DNA of 64,000 bases from the NCBI RefSeq assembly GCF_001441615.1, contig NZ_LAXJ01000007.1, positions 1-64,000 on the forward strand, written 5' to 3'. The notes below the pieces were generated by a model. That model was not told the origin of the DNA. It ran no database searches and was given only the letters and a program-made list of their open reading frames with translations. A program made the translations under genes and the position numbers. This document shows, piece by piece, positions 49,068 through 61,890 of this stretch; the stretch's first letter is position 1, and each line of letters begins with the position of its first letter. Source of the stretch: Roseovarius atlanticus (GTDB lineage: Bacteria; Pseudomonadota; Alphaproteobacteria; Rhodobacterales; Rhodobacteraceae).

Positions 49068-49511
49068 ATGTTGGACAACATGCCGCGCGGAACGATCACG
49101 ATCGAAGAGATCGAAATGGGAATGACCCGATCGCTGCGCAAGGTCGTGACCGACGAGGACATTCGCATGTTCGCCGAGGTTTCGACCGACCATAACCCGG
49201 TGCACATGGACGACGATTACGCCCGCGACACCATCTTCGAGGGCCGCATCGCCCACGGGATGCTGACCGCCGGCCTGATCTCTGCCGTGATCGGTGAACA
49301 GCTTCCGGGGCACGGTACCGTCTACATGGGCCAGACCCTGAAATTCCTCGCCCCCGTACGCCCCGGCGACATGGTCGAGGCCGAGGTCGAGGTGATCGCC
49401 ATCGACTATGCCAAGCGCCGCGTGACGCTGGAAACCCGTTGCTTGGTGGACGGCAAGAAGGTCTTGGTGGGCGAGGCGACCGTGCTGGCCCCGACCGGCA
49501 AGTTCGACTGA
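49068..49511 (+). CDS. MaoC family dehydratase
   Basis: A hotdog-fold (R)-specific hydratase (147 aa). The hydratase motif region is STDHNPVHMDDDYARDTIFEGRIAHGMLTAGL; the conserved Asp/His of the family are in DHNPVHMD. It ends TVLAPTGKFD. ATG 49068 is preferred because AATGGAGGG stands just upstream; the frame remains open to 49017. Substrate may be an enoyl-CoA; no phasin or PHB genes adjoin it. Confidence 0.88.
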   Translation: MLDNMPRGTITIEEIEMGMTRSLRKVVTDEDIRMFAEVSTDHNPVHMDDDYARDTIFEGRIAHGMLTAGLISAVIGEQLPGHGTVYMGQTLKFLAPVRPGDMVEAEVEVIAIDYAKRRVTLETRCLVDGKKVLVGEATVLAPTGKFD

Positions 49512-49618
49512 TCCGCGCTTAATTCGCTCAGCGAATTAGCGCGACGCGTCACACGCCCGGAACACGAATCGTGTATGATGCGTTTTGTCAGTGCACAACC
49601 ATAGGGAGGACGAAACCG

Positions 49619-49801
49619 ATGGATGCAATCCAGACAGCAGAATATGCCCGCGCCTTGCTCAGCGCCCACGGCCCCAAGGCCGAGGCCGAAGCCGCTCGCA
49701 AGATGCGCGAATCCCATGATGCCGGGCGCAAATCCGAAGCCGCCGACTGGGCCGCTATCCGCCAGGCGGTCACCGAGCGGCGCGGCCCCAGCCAGACCTG
49801 A
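49619..49801 (+). CDS. Small hypothetical protein, 60 aa
   Basis: Hydrophilic and helical: MDAIQTAEYARALLSAHGPK, then AEAEAARKMRESHDAGRKSEAADWAAIRQAV. No domain recognised. A strong AGGGAGGA site 7 nt before the ATG supports real translation. Flanked by the MaoC gene and a convergent GST. Confidence 0.75.
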   Translation: MDAIQTAEYARALLSAHGPKAEAEAARKMRESHDAGRKSEAADWAAIRQAVTERRGPSQT

Positions 49802-49834
49802 GGCCCGGCCCCTGGTGGAAGGGGGAGAGGCGGC

Positions 49835-50461
49835 CTAGCCCAGATCGGGCTCGGTCGCCTTGAAGCTCTCTATCTCCTGCACGGCGGCCCACCACCGCGC
49901 CAGCTTGCCCGTGATGATCGGGTCGGCCTCCGGCGTCAGCGACACGTAAAAGATCATCGGCGCCAGCATGTAATCGGCCAGCGTCGCCTGCTTGCCGCAG
50001 ATGAACGGATCGGCCCAGTCCATCAGCAGCGCGTTCAGCGTCTGCGAATCCGCAAGGTTCTTCGACAGCGCGTCGTCATCCTTGCCGCCGATCAGCTCGG
50101 GAAACAGGTGATACCCCGCCGCCCCCATCAGCGTATCGTATCCATAGCTGGTGAACACGCTGATCGCCTCGTTCATCTTGGCCCGCGTTTTGGCGTCGTC
50201 GGGCTGAAGGCTCGGCCCTTTGCCCGTTTCATCGATATACCGGCAGATCGCGTCGCACTCCCGCAGGCGCATGTCGTCGATATCCATCACCGGCACCTTG
50301 CCAAAGGGATGCCGCTTCAGGTGTTCGGGCTGCTTGGGTTCGCCTTCCAGCACGTTCACATGCACCTGGTCGTAATCAATCTCGTTGTCCATCAGGACCA
50401 TGCGCGCCGTCCGCACATAGGTCGATCCGTTGAAACCATACAGCACCGGTTTATCGGCCAT
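49835..50461 (-). CDS. Glutathione S-transferase family protein
   Basis: N-terminal thioredoxin-like domain (VLYGFNGSTYVRTARMVLMDNEI, then FGKVPVMDIDDMRLRECDAICRYI, the conserved cis-Pro and SNAIL-like segment) and a C-terminal helical domain (ADPFICGKQATLADYMLAPMIFYVSL). Length 208 aa. Substrate not deducible. Divergent from ribF. Confidence 0.9.
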   Translation of the reverse strand: MADKPVLYGFNGSTYVRTARMVLMDNEIDYDQVHVNVLEGEPKQPEHLKRHPFGKVPVMDIDDMRLRECDAICRYIDETGKGPSLQPDDAKTRAKMNEAISVFTSYGYDTLMGAAGYHLFPELIGGKDDDALSKNLADSQTLNALLMDWADPFICGKQATLADYMLAPMIFYVSLTPEADPIITGKLARWWAAVQEIESFKATEPDLG

Positions 50462-50585
50462 TCACTCTCTCCATTCATATAGTTGCTGCTGCATCAACGC
50501 ATCAGGGTGCATTCCGTTGCTTGGCACTGTGCAATGCACGGCACCGCCTCTTGATCACCCCACCGCATCCGGCTACCCCTGCGCC

Positions 50586-51512
50586 ATGCGCATCATCCGC
50601 GATTACACCTTCATCGACCCCCAGGACCGTGGCGCCTCCGTCGCCATCGGCAACTTCGACGGTGTGCATCTGGGCCACCAGTCGGTGATCGACCTCGCCC
50701 GCAAGGGCGACGGCCCCCTTGGTGTGCTGACATTCGAGCCACACCCACGCGAGTATTTCGCCCCTGACGCGCCGCCTTTCCGCCTGATGGGCCACGAGGC
50801 ACGCGCCAACCGCCTCGCCAAGCTGGGCGTCGAGCGGCTCTATGAGCTGAATTTCAACGCCGCTCTCGCCAGCCTGACGCCGCAGGAATTCGCGCGCAAC
50901 GTCATCGCCGACGGGCTTGGCCTGACACACGTGGTCGTCGGCGCCGATTTCTGCTTCGGCAAGGGTCGTGCTGGCACCGCCGCCGACCTGCAACGCTTTG
51001 GGGCCGAAATGGGCTTCGACGTCACCATCGCCACGCTGCTCGAAGGCGACGACGGCCAGGTCTCCTCCACCGCCATCCGCGCCGCCCTGACCGAGGGCCG
51101 CCCCCGCGACGCCGCCGCCATGCTGGGCCACTGGCACCGTATCGACGGCCCTGTGATCGGCGGCGAACAACGCGGCCGCGACTTGGGCTATCCCACCGCC
51201 AACATGTCCATCGAGGGTCTGCACCCGCCCCGCTTCGGCGTCTATGCCGTTCTGGTCGACGTGCTCGACGGCCCGCACCGGGGCCACTACCACGGCGCCG
51301 CCTCCCTCGGCGTGCGCCCCATGTTCCAAGGCGAGGTCCCCAATATCGAAACCTTCCTCTTCGATTTCTCCGGCGACCTCTACGGCGCCGACCTCTCGGT
51401 CGCCCTCGTCGAATACCTCCGCCCCGAGGAGACCTTCGACAGCCTCGAGGCCTTCATCGCCCAGATGGACGCCGACTGCGACCGCGCCCGCGCGATCCTG
51501 GCCGCAATATGA
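50586..51512 (+). CDS. ribF: Bifunctional riboflavin kinase / FAD synthetase
   Basis: Makes FMN and FAD. N-terminal adenylyltransferase domain with SVAIGNFDGVHLGHQSVI near residues 19-36 and HVVVGADFCFGKGRAGTAADL; C-terminal kinase domain with GEQRGRDLGYPTANM. Length 308 aa. The frame remains open upstream to 50430; ATG 50586 is chosen for the family-like start MRIIRDY. ATGA overlap with the following ycgN. Confidence 0.97.
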   Translation: MRIIRDYTFIDPQDRGASVAIGNFDGVHLGHQSVIDLARKGDGPLGVLTFEPHPREYFAPDAPPFRLMGHEARANRLAKLGVERLYELNFNAALASLTPQEFARNVIADGLGLTHVVVGADFCFGKGRAGTAADLQRFGAEMGFDVTIATLLEGDDGQVSSTAIRAALTEGRPRDAAAMLGHWHRIDGPVIGGEQRGRDLGYPTANMSIEGLHPPRFGVYAVLVDVLDGPHRGHYHGAASLGVRPMFQGEVPNIETFLFDFSGDLYGADLSVALVEYLRPEETFDSLEAFIAQMDADCDRARAILAAI

Positions 51513-51997
51513 CCGACACCTCCGACCCCATCGACCGCTCCGGCCTGCGCCCGCGCTACTGGGAAACCGTGCCGCTCGATCGCATGACCCAGAAAGAATG
51601 GGAAGCGCTCTGCGACGGCTGCGGCAAATGCTGCCTCAACAAGCTGGAAGACGAGGACACCGGCGAGGTCGCCCTCACCCGCATCGCCTGCCGCCTCTTC
51701 GACGACAGCACCTGCCGCTGCGCCAATTACGACATCCGGCATCAGTTCGTGCCCGAATGCATCTCGCTATCGCCCAAGAATATCGAGGGCAGCCTCTACT
51801 GGCTGCCCGAAACCTGCGCCTACAAGCTCCTCTGGACCGGCAAGCCGCTTTTCGACTGGCACCCGCTCATCTCGGGCACGCCCGACAGCGTGCACGCCGC
51901 CGGCGTCTCGGTGCAAAACGCCACCTTGCCCGAATTCGAGATCTCGGAGGACGAGTGGGAAGACCACCTGATAGAGGAACCGTTGGGATGCGACTAG
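51509..51997 (+). CDS. YcgN family cysteine-cluster protein (UPF0260)
   Basis: 162 residues with a cysteine-rich metal-binding core: LCDGCGKCCLNKLEDEDTGE, IACRLFDDSTCRCANYDIRH, FVPECISLSPKN and LPETCAYKLLW. Pattern and length fit YcgN. It probably binds Fe-S or zinc. The overlap with ribF by 4 nt and with ltaE by 10 nt make a tight three-gene unit. Confidence 0.92.
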   Translation: MTDTSDPIDRSGLRPRYWETVPLDRMTQKEWEALCDGCGKCCLNKLEDEDTGEVALTRIACRLFDDSTCRCANYDIRHQFVPECISLSPKNIEGSLYWLPETCAYKLLWTGKPLFDWHPLISGTPDSVHAAGVSVQNATLPEFEISEDEWEDHLIEEPLGCD

Positions 51998-53034
51998 GCT
52001 CCGACAACACCGGCCCCGCCCTGCCCCAAGTGATGGACGCTCTGACCCGCGCCAATGACGGCCACGCCGCGCCCTACGGCACCGATGCGCTCACCGACGC
52101 GGCTCGCGACAAGGTACGCGAGGTCTTCGCCGCCCCGGACGCCGCGGTCGAATTCGTTGCCACCGGCACGGCGGCCAACGTCCTTGCGCTCGCCACGCTC
52201 ACCCAGCCGTGGCAGACGATCTTCTGCACGCCGCGCGCCCATATCCTGGTCGACGAATGCCACGCGCCCGAATTCTACACCGGCGGCGCGCGCCTGACCC
52301 TCACGGGGCACGAGGACAAGATGACGGCCGACGACCTTACCGCCGCCATCGCCGCGCTGCCCCGGCGCGACGTCCACGCGTCCGAGCCGGGCACCGTCGC
52401 GCTCACGCAGGTCACTGAAATGGGCCAGCTTTACACGCTGGATGAATTGCGCAGCATCACCGACGTGGCCCACGCCCACGGCCTCCCGGTGCATCTCGAC
52501 GGCGCTCGCTTCGCCAATGCCTGCGCCGCCCTCGGCTGTACGCCCGCCCAGATGAGCCATGAGGCCGGAATCGACGCCGTCTCCTTCGGTGCGTCCAAGA
52601 ACGGCTGCCTCAATGTCGAGGCCGTCGTGATGTTCGACCCGGGCCACGCATGGGAACTGGAACGCCGCCGCAAGCGTGGCGGCCACCTTGTGTCCAAGGG
52701 CCGCTTCCTGGCCGCGCAAATGCTGGGATATCTCGAAGACGACGTCTGGCTCACCTCGGCACGCCGCGCCAACGCCAACGCTGCCCGCCTTGTTGCGGGC
52801 CTGCGCGCCCTGCCCGGCTGCACCTTCCTCGCCGAACCGCAGGCCAACATGATCTTCGCCCGACTGCCCCGCGCCACGCACCAGCGCCTGCACGCGGGCG
52901 GCGCCATTTACGGCCTTTACGAAGGCCCTTTGGAAGATGGGGACCCGGACGAGCCGCTCCTGATGCGCTGCGTCTGCGACTGGTCCCTCACCAACGACCA
53001 GATCGACGATTTCCTGGCGCTTGCCAACGGCTGA
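51988..53034 (+). CDS. ltaE: Low-specificity L-threonine aldolase
   Basis: PLP enzyme that splits threonine into glycine and acetaldehyde. MRLGSDNTGPALPQVMDAL is typical of the N-terminus; FVATGTAANVLAL, IPVHLDGARFAN-like LPVHLDGARFANACAAL, and the Schiff-base lysine in AVSFGASKNGCLNVEAVV follow. Length 348 aa. Start ATG 51988 overlaps ycgN by 10 nt. Confidence 0.92.
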   Translation: MRLGSDNTGPALPQVMDALTRANDGHAAPYGTDALTDAARDKVREVFAAPDAAVEFVATGTAANVLALATLTQPWQTIFCTPRAHILVDECHAPEFYTGGARLTLTGHEDKMTADDLTAAIAALPRRDVHASEPGTVALTQVTEMGQLYTLDELRSITDVAHAHGLPVHLDGARFANACAALGCTPAQMSHEAGIDAVSFGASKNGCLNVEAVVMFDPGHAWELERRRKRGGHLVSKGRFLAAQMLGYLEDDVWLTSARRANANAARLVAGLRALPGCTFLAEPQANMIFARLPRATHQRLHAGGAIYGLYEGPLEDGDPDEPLLMRCVCDWSLTNDQIDDFLALANG

Positions 53035-53043
53035 CGCGCCGCC

Positions 53044-53445
53044 TCAGGCCCACCACCGCGCCACCGCAACGCCGATGGTCGCGGACGTGCCCGTCAGCAG
53101 CGTCCCCCAGGTGAAATCCGTGGCCACCATCCGCCACGTCCAGTCTTTCAGCGTCGCAAGGTTGGTAAACTCATAGGTGCCATACCCCATCGCCCCGATC
53201 AGCGCGGCGGTGCCGAACACCCAAAGTAAACTGTGCCCCTGCTGCATCGCGGGCCAGCTGACGAACCACAGCACGCAGAAGATATAGAAGGCGTAGAACA
53301 CGACCGCCGGGCCCATTCGCGGGTTGTCCAGCAACAGCCCCTTGATGTCCTTCTCGAAGGTCGGCTTGATCAGGTAACTCAGGCCAAGATAATCCAGCCC
53401 CAGGAAGACCGCGAAGGTCACGGCGTAGAGAATGGCGATGGTCAT
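53044..53445 (-). CDS. DUF2177 membrane protein
   Basis: 133 residues with four TM helices: IAILYAVTFAVFLGLDYLGL, GPAVVFYAFYIFCVLWFVS, LLWVFGTAALIGAMGYGTYEFTNLATL and FTWGTLLTGTSATIGVAVA. The LATLKDW segment and FTWGT motif are typical of DUF2177. Function unknown. ATG 53445 chosen; tail to tail with ltaE, 9 nt apart. Confidence 0.88.
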   Translation of the reverse strand: MTIAILYAVTFAVFLGLDYLGLSYLIKPTFEKDIKGLLLDNPRMGPAVVFYAFYIFCVLWFVSWPAMQQGHSLLWVFGTAALIGAMGYGTYEFTNLATLKDWTWRMVATDFTWGTLLTGTSATIGVAVARWWA

Positions 53446-53542
53446 GGTTGGCCTCCTGCACGGGTGAACGCAGCCCGGACCGCGCCGGTTCCTGCCGCCC
53501 GGCAAGAGCTAGCGTGAAAACCGTCAGGACAATGATTCTGCG

Positions 53543-54349
53543 TCACACGTTGCGCAGGAATCTCAAGATTTCCGCACTCACCTGGCGCGCATGGGTCAGT
53601 GGCACCATATGGCCCGCCCCCGCGATCACCGCCCGCTCCGCCCGCGGCAACCGCGCCGCCAGCCCCTCGTTGATCGCGCTTATGATGTCCGGGGATGTGC
53701 TGCCCTCGATCAGCAGCGCGGGCTGCCTCACCGCCTGCAACACACCCGGCGCCAACAGGCCCCCCACATCGTCGTAAAGCGCGGGATGTCCCGCCTCGAT
53801 CAGCGGCATCTGCGTCGCCAGCCGGTCGCGCTCCGCCGCGCTCAGGCTCTCCCATTCCGCGCCATTGCCCCAGACTGACAGGAACGCCCGCGCCGCCGCA
53901 TGTCCGTCACCGGCTTCCATGCCGTCGGTGAACCCGGCCATCTGCTTCGCGAACCCGTCGCGCATCTGCGGATGGTCGACCAGCGCCACGGCAAAGAACA
54001 CAGGCTCGATCAGCACCAGCGACCGCACCAGCCCGGGCCGCATGACCGCCAGCCGCAACGCCACCGTCGCACCGAAGGAATGTCCGATCACATGCGCCGG
54101 GCCGTCCAGCAGATCGGTGGCGATCTCCGCCGTCACTTCCTGGATCTCGCCACGCTCGTCCCAAGCGCCGCTGCGCCCGTGCCCCGGCATGTCGAACGCC
54201 GTCAGCGTCAGCGCCCCCGACAGATGCCGCGCCAACGCCCCCCAACTGCCCGAATGCGCCAGCGAGCAATGAATGGCCAGCGCCGGCTGCGGCCCTTGCC
54301 CGAACGTCGTCCAATAGGTCGGAAACCCGGCTTTCAACGCCTCAGGCAT
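53543..54349 (-). CDS. Alpha/beta hydrolase, 268 aa
   Basis: Serine hydrolase fold. Oxyanion region [30 protein letters not shown], nucleophile motif [14 protein letters not shown], and the late His in [20 protein letters not shown]. No signal peptide. ATG 54349 is a natural start; the frame is open further upstream. Substrate unknown. Confidence 0.88.
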   Translation of the reverse strand: MPEALKAGFPTYWTTFGQGPQPALAIHCSLAHSGSWGALARHLSGALTLTAFDMPGHGRSGAWDERGEIQEVTAEIATDLLDGPAHVIGHSFGATVALRLAVMRPGLVRSLVLIEPVFFAVALVDHPQMRDGFAKQMAGFTDGMEAGDGHAAARAFLSVWGNGAEWESLSAAERDRLATQMPLIEAGHPALYDDVGGLLAPGVLQAVRQPALLIEGSTSPDIISAINEGLAARLPRAERAVIAGAGHMVPLTHARQVSAEILRFLRNV

Positions 54350-54523
54350 CGCGCCTCGCGGGTGGCATCTGCGGGGAAATGCGGCAGGGTGCGTCTCATT
54401 TGTCGGGCCTTTCACGGCATTCGGCACCCTCGCCCAATGCATGTCTTTGCCAGACGTGCCACCCATGCTAATCGGTGTCAACGTCACGAATCTGTCAAGA
54501 TCGACCACCCGGGGACCCTTCAC

Positions 54524-55540
54524 ATGTCAGTCACACACGAGCCGAAGCTTATATCCGGCAATGCCAACATGCCGCTCGCCAAGGCCGTCGCGCGCCGCAT
54601 GTCCATGCATCGCGGCGTCAATGTCGGGCTCGTGGACGCCCGCGTCGAACGCTTCAACGACGGCGAGATCTTCGTCGAGGTGTTCGAGAATGTCCGCGGC
54701 GAGGACATGTTCATCATCCAGCCGACCTCGAACCCGGCCAACGACAACCTGATGGAACTGCTGATCATGGCCGACGCGCTGCGCCGCTCCTCGGCCAAGC
54801 GCATCACCGCCGTGATCCCCTATTTCGGCTACGCTCGGCAGGACCGCCGCACCAAGGCCCGCACGCCCATTTCGGCCAAGCTTGTGGCCAACATGATCGT
54901 CGAGGCGGGCATCGAACGGGTTCTGACCATGGACCTGCACGCCGCCCAGATCCAAGGCTTTTTCGACATTCCCGTCGACAACCTCTATGCCTCGCCGGTC
55001 TTCGCGCTCGACGTGATGACCCAGTTCCGCGACCATCTCGACGACGTCATGATCGTCTCGCCCGACGTGGGCGGCGTGGCCCGCGCCCGGGAACTCGCCA
55101 AGCGGATCAACGCCCCCCTCAGCATCGTCGACAAGCGACGCGAGAAAGCGGGCGAAGTGGCCGAAATGACCGTGATCGGCGAAGTCACCGACAAGATCTG
55201 CGTGATCGTCGACGACATGTGCGATACCGCCGGCACCATGTGCAAGGCGGCCCAGCACCTGATGGACAACGGCGCGCGCGAGGTGCACGCCTACACCACC
55301 CACGGCGTCATGTCCGGCCCGGCGGTCGAACGGATCACGGGCTCGGTGCTGAAATCCATGGTCATCACCGACACGATCCAGCCCACCGAGGCGGTCAAGA
55401 ACACGCCCAACATCCGCATCATCCCCACCGCGCCGGTCTTTGCCCAGGCGATCCTGAACATCTGGAACGGCACGTCCGTGTCGTCGCTTTTCGAGACCCC
55501 GACGCTCGAGCCGATCTACGAAGGTCAGTTCGGCACCTGA
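54524..55540 (+). CDS. prs: Ribose-phosphate pyrophosphokinase
   Basis: Makes PRPP from ribose-5-phosphate and ATP for purine, pyrimidine, histidine and tryptophan synthesis. [17 protein letters not shown] at the start, [58 protein letters not shown] and the PRPP loop [13 protein letters not shown]. Length 338 aa; the 25-odd extra residues near the middle ([10 protein letters not shown] region) are within class I variation. ATG 54524. Confidence 0.97.
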   Translation: MSVTHEPKLISGNANMPLAKAVARRMSMHRGVNVGLVDARVERFNDGEIFVEVFENVRGEDMFIIQPTSNPANDNLMELLIMADALRRSSAKRITAVIPYFGYARQDRRTKARTPISAKLVANMIVEAGIERVLTMDLHAAQIQGFFDIPVDNLYASPVFALDVMTQFRDHLDDVMIVSPDVGGVARARELAKRINAPLSIVDKRREKAGEVAEMTVIGEVTDKICVIVDDMCDTAGTMCKAAQHLMDNGAREVHAYTTHGVMSGPAVERITGSVLKSMVITDTIQPTEAVKNTPNIRIIPTAPVFAQAILNIWNGTSVSSLFETPTLEPIYEGQFGT

Positions 55541-55555
55541 CTGCACTCAAAATGA

Positions 55556-55576
55556 GTGGCTGCGCCACGCTTTTTT
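55556..55576 (+). terminator. Terminator after prs
   Basis: GTGGC / GCCAC, 3-nt loop, followed by GC and six T. Short stem, but the T-run and placement 15 nt after the stop codon support it. Confidence 0.65.
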
Positions 55577-55599
55577 GTTTGATTGGGGCCAGCCCCAAA

Positions 55600-55672
55600 C
55601 CCCGGGATATTTGGGGCCAGAGGAAAAGGCATTTCAACACGTCTTCCTCTGGCGAAAAATATCCCCGCCGGA
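55600..55672. repeat. Dispersed intergenic repeat, inverted pair (copies C and D)
   Basis: Copy C (55600-55628) reads CCCGGGATATTTGGGGCCAG and then AGGAAAAGG; copy D (55642-55672) is the reverse partner: CTTCCTCTGGCGAAAAATAT then CCCCGCCGG. The two can form one large hairpin. A GGGGCCAGCCCC palindrome precedes copy C (55586-55597), as in copy A at 12330. Located between prs and the H-type lectin gene. Confidence 0.75.
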
Positions 55673-55685
55673 GGCGCGAAACGCT

Positions 55686-56036
55686 TCAGTAAAGCTGCCA
55701 GTCGTCCTCGTGCGGGACGGCGCCGATGGCCATCCAGCGGATGCGGGCACGGGCCACGCGGGTGTCGCCCCATGTGCGGAACACCACCTCGAACCCTGTC
55801 GGCAGCACGTTTTCCGCAGTGACATCGGCGCGGGCGTTCGTCGCGCTGTCCATGTCCCACATCGACAGGCTGACATGCACCGACGGCGGCTCCTTGAATG
55901 CCGTCCCGAATTTCACCTTGCGGCGGCGTTCGCGGGCGCCGGTGCCGGTCCACATCTCGCCGCCATCCTCGTAATCCGAAAACAGGACGTCATCGCCCTG
56001 CTCGATCCCGATGGTCTGATTGACAAGATACTTCAT
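55686..56036 (-). CDS. H-type lectin domain protein
   Basis: 116 residues. The segment VKFGTAFKEPPSVHVSLSMWDMDSATNARADVTAENVLPTGFEVVFRTWGDTRVARARIRWMAIG is the H-type lectin fold known from snail agglutinin and discoidin. It lacks a signal peptide. Found downstream of atpC, co-directional, 123 nt apart. Ligand unknown, probably a GalNAc-like sugar if active. Confidence 0.8.
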   Translation of the reverse strand: MKYLVNQTIGIEQGDDVLFSDYEDGGEMWTGTGARERRRKVKFGTAFKEPPSVHVSLSMWDMDSATNARADVTAENVLPTGFEVVFRTWGDTRVARARIRWMAIGAVPHEDDWQLY

Positions 56037-56159
56037 CTACCGCCACGCGCCGCCACACCATTGGTCCTACTATCGCTTTTCGGCGAAATTGAGAAACAAA
56101 AAGGAAAAGGGCCCGACATTTGTGGGCCCTTTCCGCAAAACTCCGCTGCCGGGCGGCGC

Positions 56160-56603
56160 CTAGGGGGCCGGCACCTTGGACGGGGTGGACAGGCCGATCT
56201 GGTCACCCATCGCCACCATGTCGGCCAGCAGTTTGGCCGCGTCGTCCACTGGGCCGGGCTCGTTGACGAAGGTCTCCTGCGCCTTGGCCAGCCGGTCGGT
56301 GGCCTCGTCGACCATCTTCTGGAACTCGTCCTGCGTCATGTCCTCGCGCGACAGCGCGCGCTCGGCCAGGACAGAGATGGAATCGGCGTTGATCTCGGCA
56401 AAGCCGCCGGTGACGACATATTCCTTGTCGCCCTCCGGACCGGAGACGCGCACCACGCCGGGCCGCAACGTCGTGATCAGCGGCGTGTGGTCGGCCATCG
56501 CCGTCATGTCGCCGTCGGTGCCCGGGATCTGCACTTCGGTCGCCTCGACCGACGCCAGCAGGCGCTCGGGGCTCACCAGGTCGAATTGCACTGTATCAGC
56601 CAT
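56160..56603 (-). CDS. atpC: ATP synthase epsilon subunit
   Basis: Central-stalk subunit of F1. N-terminal beta-domain: [46 protein letters not shown]-terminal helices: [30 protein letters not shown]. Length 147 aa, a little long because of a C-terminal tail ([15 protein letters not shown]). Last gene of the operon. A repeat element lies between it and atpD. Confidence 0.96.
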   Translation of the reverse strand: MADTVQFDLVSPERLLASVEATEVQIPGTDGDMTAMADHTPLITTLRPGVVRVSGPEGDKEYVVTGGFAEINADSISVLAERALSREDMTQDEFQKMVDEATDRLAKAQETFVNEPGPVDDAAKLLADMVAMGDQIGLSTPSKVPAP

Positions 56604-56655
56604 ATTGGCCTCCGTTTCTGTCGCGAGCAGCCTCGCCCACCCTTCGGGTCATCCC

Positions 56656-56678
56656 GTAGGGTGGGTGAAAACCCACGC
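56656..56678. repeat. GTAGGGTGGGTG palindromic repeat between atpD and atpC
   Basis: GTAGGGTGGGTGAAAACCCA, then CGC. It is nearly identical to 28106-28128. Its arms TGGGTG / can pair as GGGTG-AAAA-CCC, so it forms a hairpin in the atp messenger. Confidence 0.75.
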
Positions 56679-59008
<2,330 letters not shown>

Positions 59009-59023
59009 TGCCTCGTCACCCCC

Positions 59024-60562
<1,539 letters not shown>

Positions 60563-61123
60563 TTATCCGACCTCTTTCATTGCATTCTGTAGGGAATTGA
60601 GGCGCGAGCGGATCGACGTGTCGATCATCTTCGAGCCCACCTTTACGACAAGACCGCCAATGAGGCTTTCATCGACGGTCGCATTGATCTTGACGTCCTT
60701 GCCGACGGTGCTCTTCAGCGTCTCGGCCAGCTTTTTCGACTGCGCGTCGGTCAGCTTGACGGCGCTGGTCACGTCGGCGGTCACTTCGCCCTTATGATCG
60801 GCGATGCGCTCGTTCAGCAAACGCACCAGCTGCGGCAGCGCGAACAGGCGGCGCTTCTGCGCCATCAGCGCAAGGCCGTTCTTCAGTTCGGGCACAAGTC
60901 CCATCTTGTCCGCCACGGCCGTGATGGCGCGCTCCTGATCCTCGCGGCTGACGACCGGGCTGCTGATCAGGTCACGCAGATCGGCACTGTCATCGAGGGC
61001 GGCGGAAAGATCGGCAAGGTTCGTTTCAAGCTTGTCCAGCGAGTTGGCGTCTTTGGAAAGCTCGAAAATGGCAGTGGCATAGCGGTCTGCGATGCCGGAG
61101 GAGATCGAAGCTGGTTCGGACAC
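60563..61123 (-). CDS. atpH: ATP synthase F1 delta subunit
   Basis: Connects F1 to the peripheral stalk. Conserved are [64 protein letters not shown] and the C-terminal [25 protein letters not shown]. Length 186 aa, typical when started at GTG 61123; the frame is open further upstream. First gene of atpHAGDC. F0 genes are not in this window. Confidence 0.97.
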   Translation of the reverse strand: MSEPASISSGIADRYATAIFELSKDANSLDKLETNLADLSAALDDSADLRDLISSPVVSREDQERAITAVADKMGLVPELKNGLALMAQKRRLFALPQLVRLLNERIADHKGEVTADVTSAVKLTDAQSKKLAETLKSTVGKDVKINATVDESLIGGLVVKVGSKMIDTSIRSRLNSLQNAMKEVG

Positions 61124-61277
61124 GTCCACCCTTCCGATAGTTTGACCCCGGCTCGACAAAAGACGGCGCAAAGGCCGTCTTTCCGGGGTGGTTAGTGACG
61201 GTGAAACTCGCGAGACACCTGATTTCGAGGGCGGTTTAGCAGACCGATCCGAACCTCGCAAGCTAGCAGAAAGGACT

Positions 61278-61307
61278 TGTATACTGATGGATACTATTGT
61301 TTTTCAA
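61278..61307 (-). promoter_or_regulatory. Predicted promoter of the atp operon
   Basis: On the minus strand, TTGAAA (61302-61307) and TATACA (61278-61283) with an 18-nt spacer. It would give a leader of about 150 nt before the atpH start. It lies opposite the VanZ-like gene direction. Confidence 0.55.
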
Positions 61308-61333
61308 AGGCTTATGCAGCCTGCGACCGAATG

Positions 61334-61378
61334 CGCAATTTTATTGCGACAAAAATCGTAACTTTTCGTCGCTTTTTT
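61334..61378 (+). terminator. Overlapping hairpins with a T-run, no gene in front
   Basis: CGCAAT-TTT-ATTGCG (61334-61348) overlaps GCGACAAAAA-TCGTAA-CTTTTCGTCGC (61346-61372), which is followed by TTTTTT (61373-61378). The second looks like an intrinsic terminator on the + strand, with a stem interrupted by one mismatch. The first could compete with it as an alternative structure. No + strand gene ends before it. Confidence 0.6.
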
Positions 61379-61530
61379 GCGATTCCTTCGTGAACGGCCT
61401 GCGGAAATCTTCGGCAGACTGGACCCCGGAACGCACCAACCGCGTTACCGCTATCACCCTCCCGGCGGTTTCCGCCGGTCGCGTCACCCGCCGATTGCAC
61501 GCCGTCCCGGCGGCCCGTAAGGAGCCCGCA

Positions 61531-61890
61531 ATGACACGCCCCGCCTTTCCCCTCGTCCGTATCGCCCGCGCCCTGACCCTCGCGCTGGCGCTCGGCATCC
61601 TTATCACCACGCTCTGGCCGTCCGACGCGCCGCCCCCGCCGTTCACACTGCGCGACAAGGTCCTTCACTTTCTCGCCTTCGCCGCCCTGATCCTGCCCAT
61701 GGCCGTGGCCGACCCGCGCCGCGCTTTGGCGCTTGCGCCGGCCTGCATCGCCTTCGGCGCGGCGATCGAGATCATCCAGCCCGCCTTCGGCCGCGGCGCC
61801 GAATGGCTGGATCTTCTGGCCGATGCGCTCGGCGTCGGGGCGGGGCTATTCGCGGGATGGCTGATGGGCGCAGTCCTGCGCCGCCGCTAG
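61531..61890 (+). CDS. VanZ-like membrane protein
   Basis: 119 aa, with 3-4 TM helices: [60 protein letters not shown] and [27 protein letters not shown]. The pair [14 protein letters not shown] and [22 protein letters not shown] is typical of VanZ. AAGGAG lies 7 nt upstream. It does not imply vancomycin resistance; role unknown. Confidence 0.85.
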   Translation: MTRPAFPLVRIARALTLALALGILITTLWPSDAPPPPFTLRDKVLHFLAFAALILPMAVADPRRALALAPACIAFGAAIEIIQPAFGRGAEWLDLLADALGVGAGLFAGWLMGAVLRRR

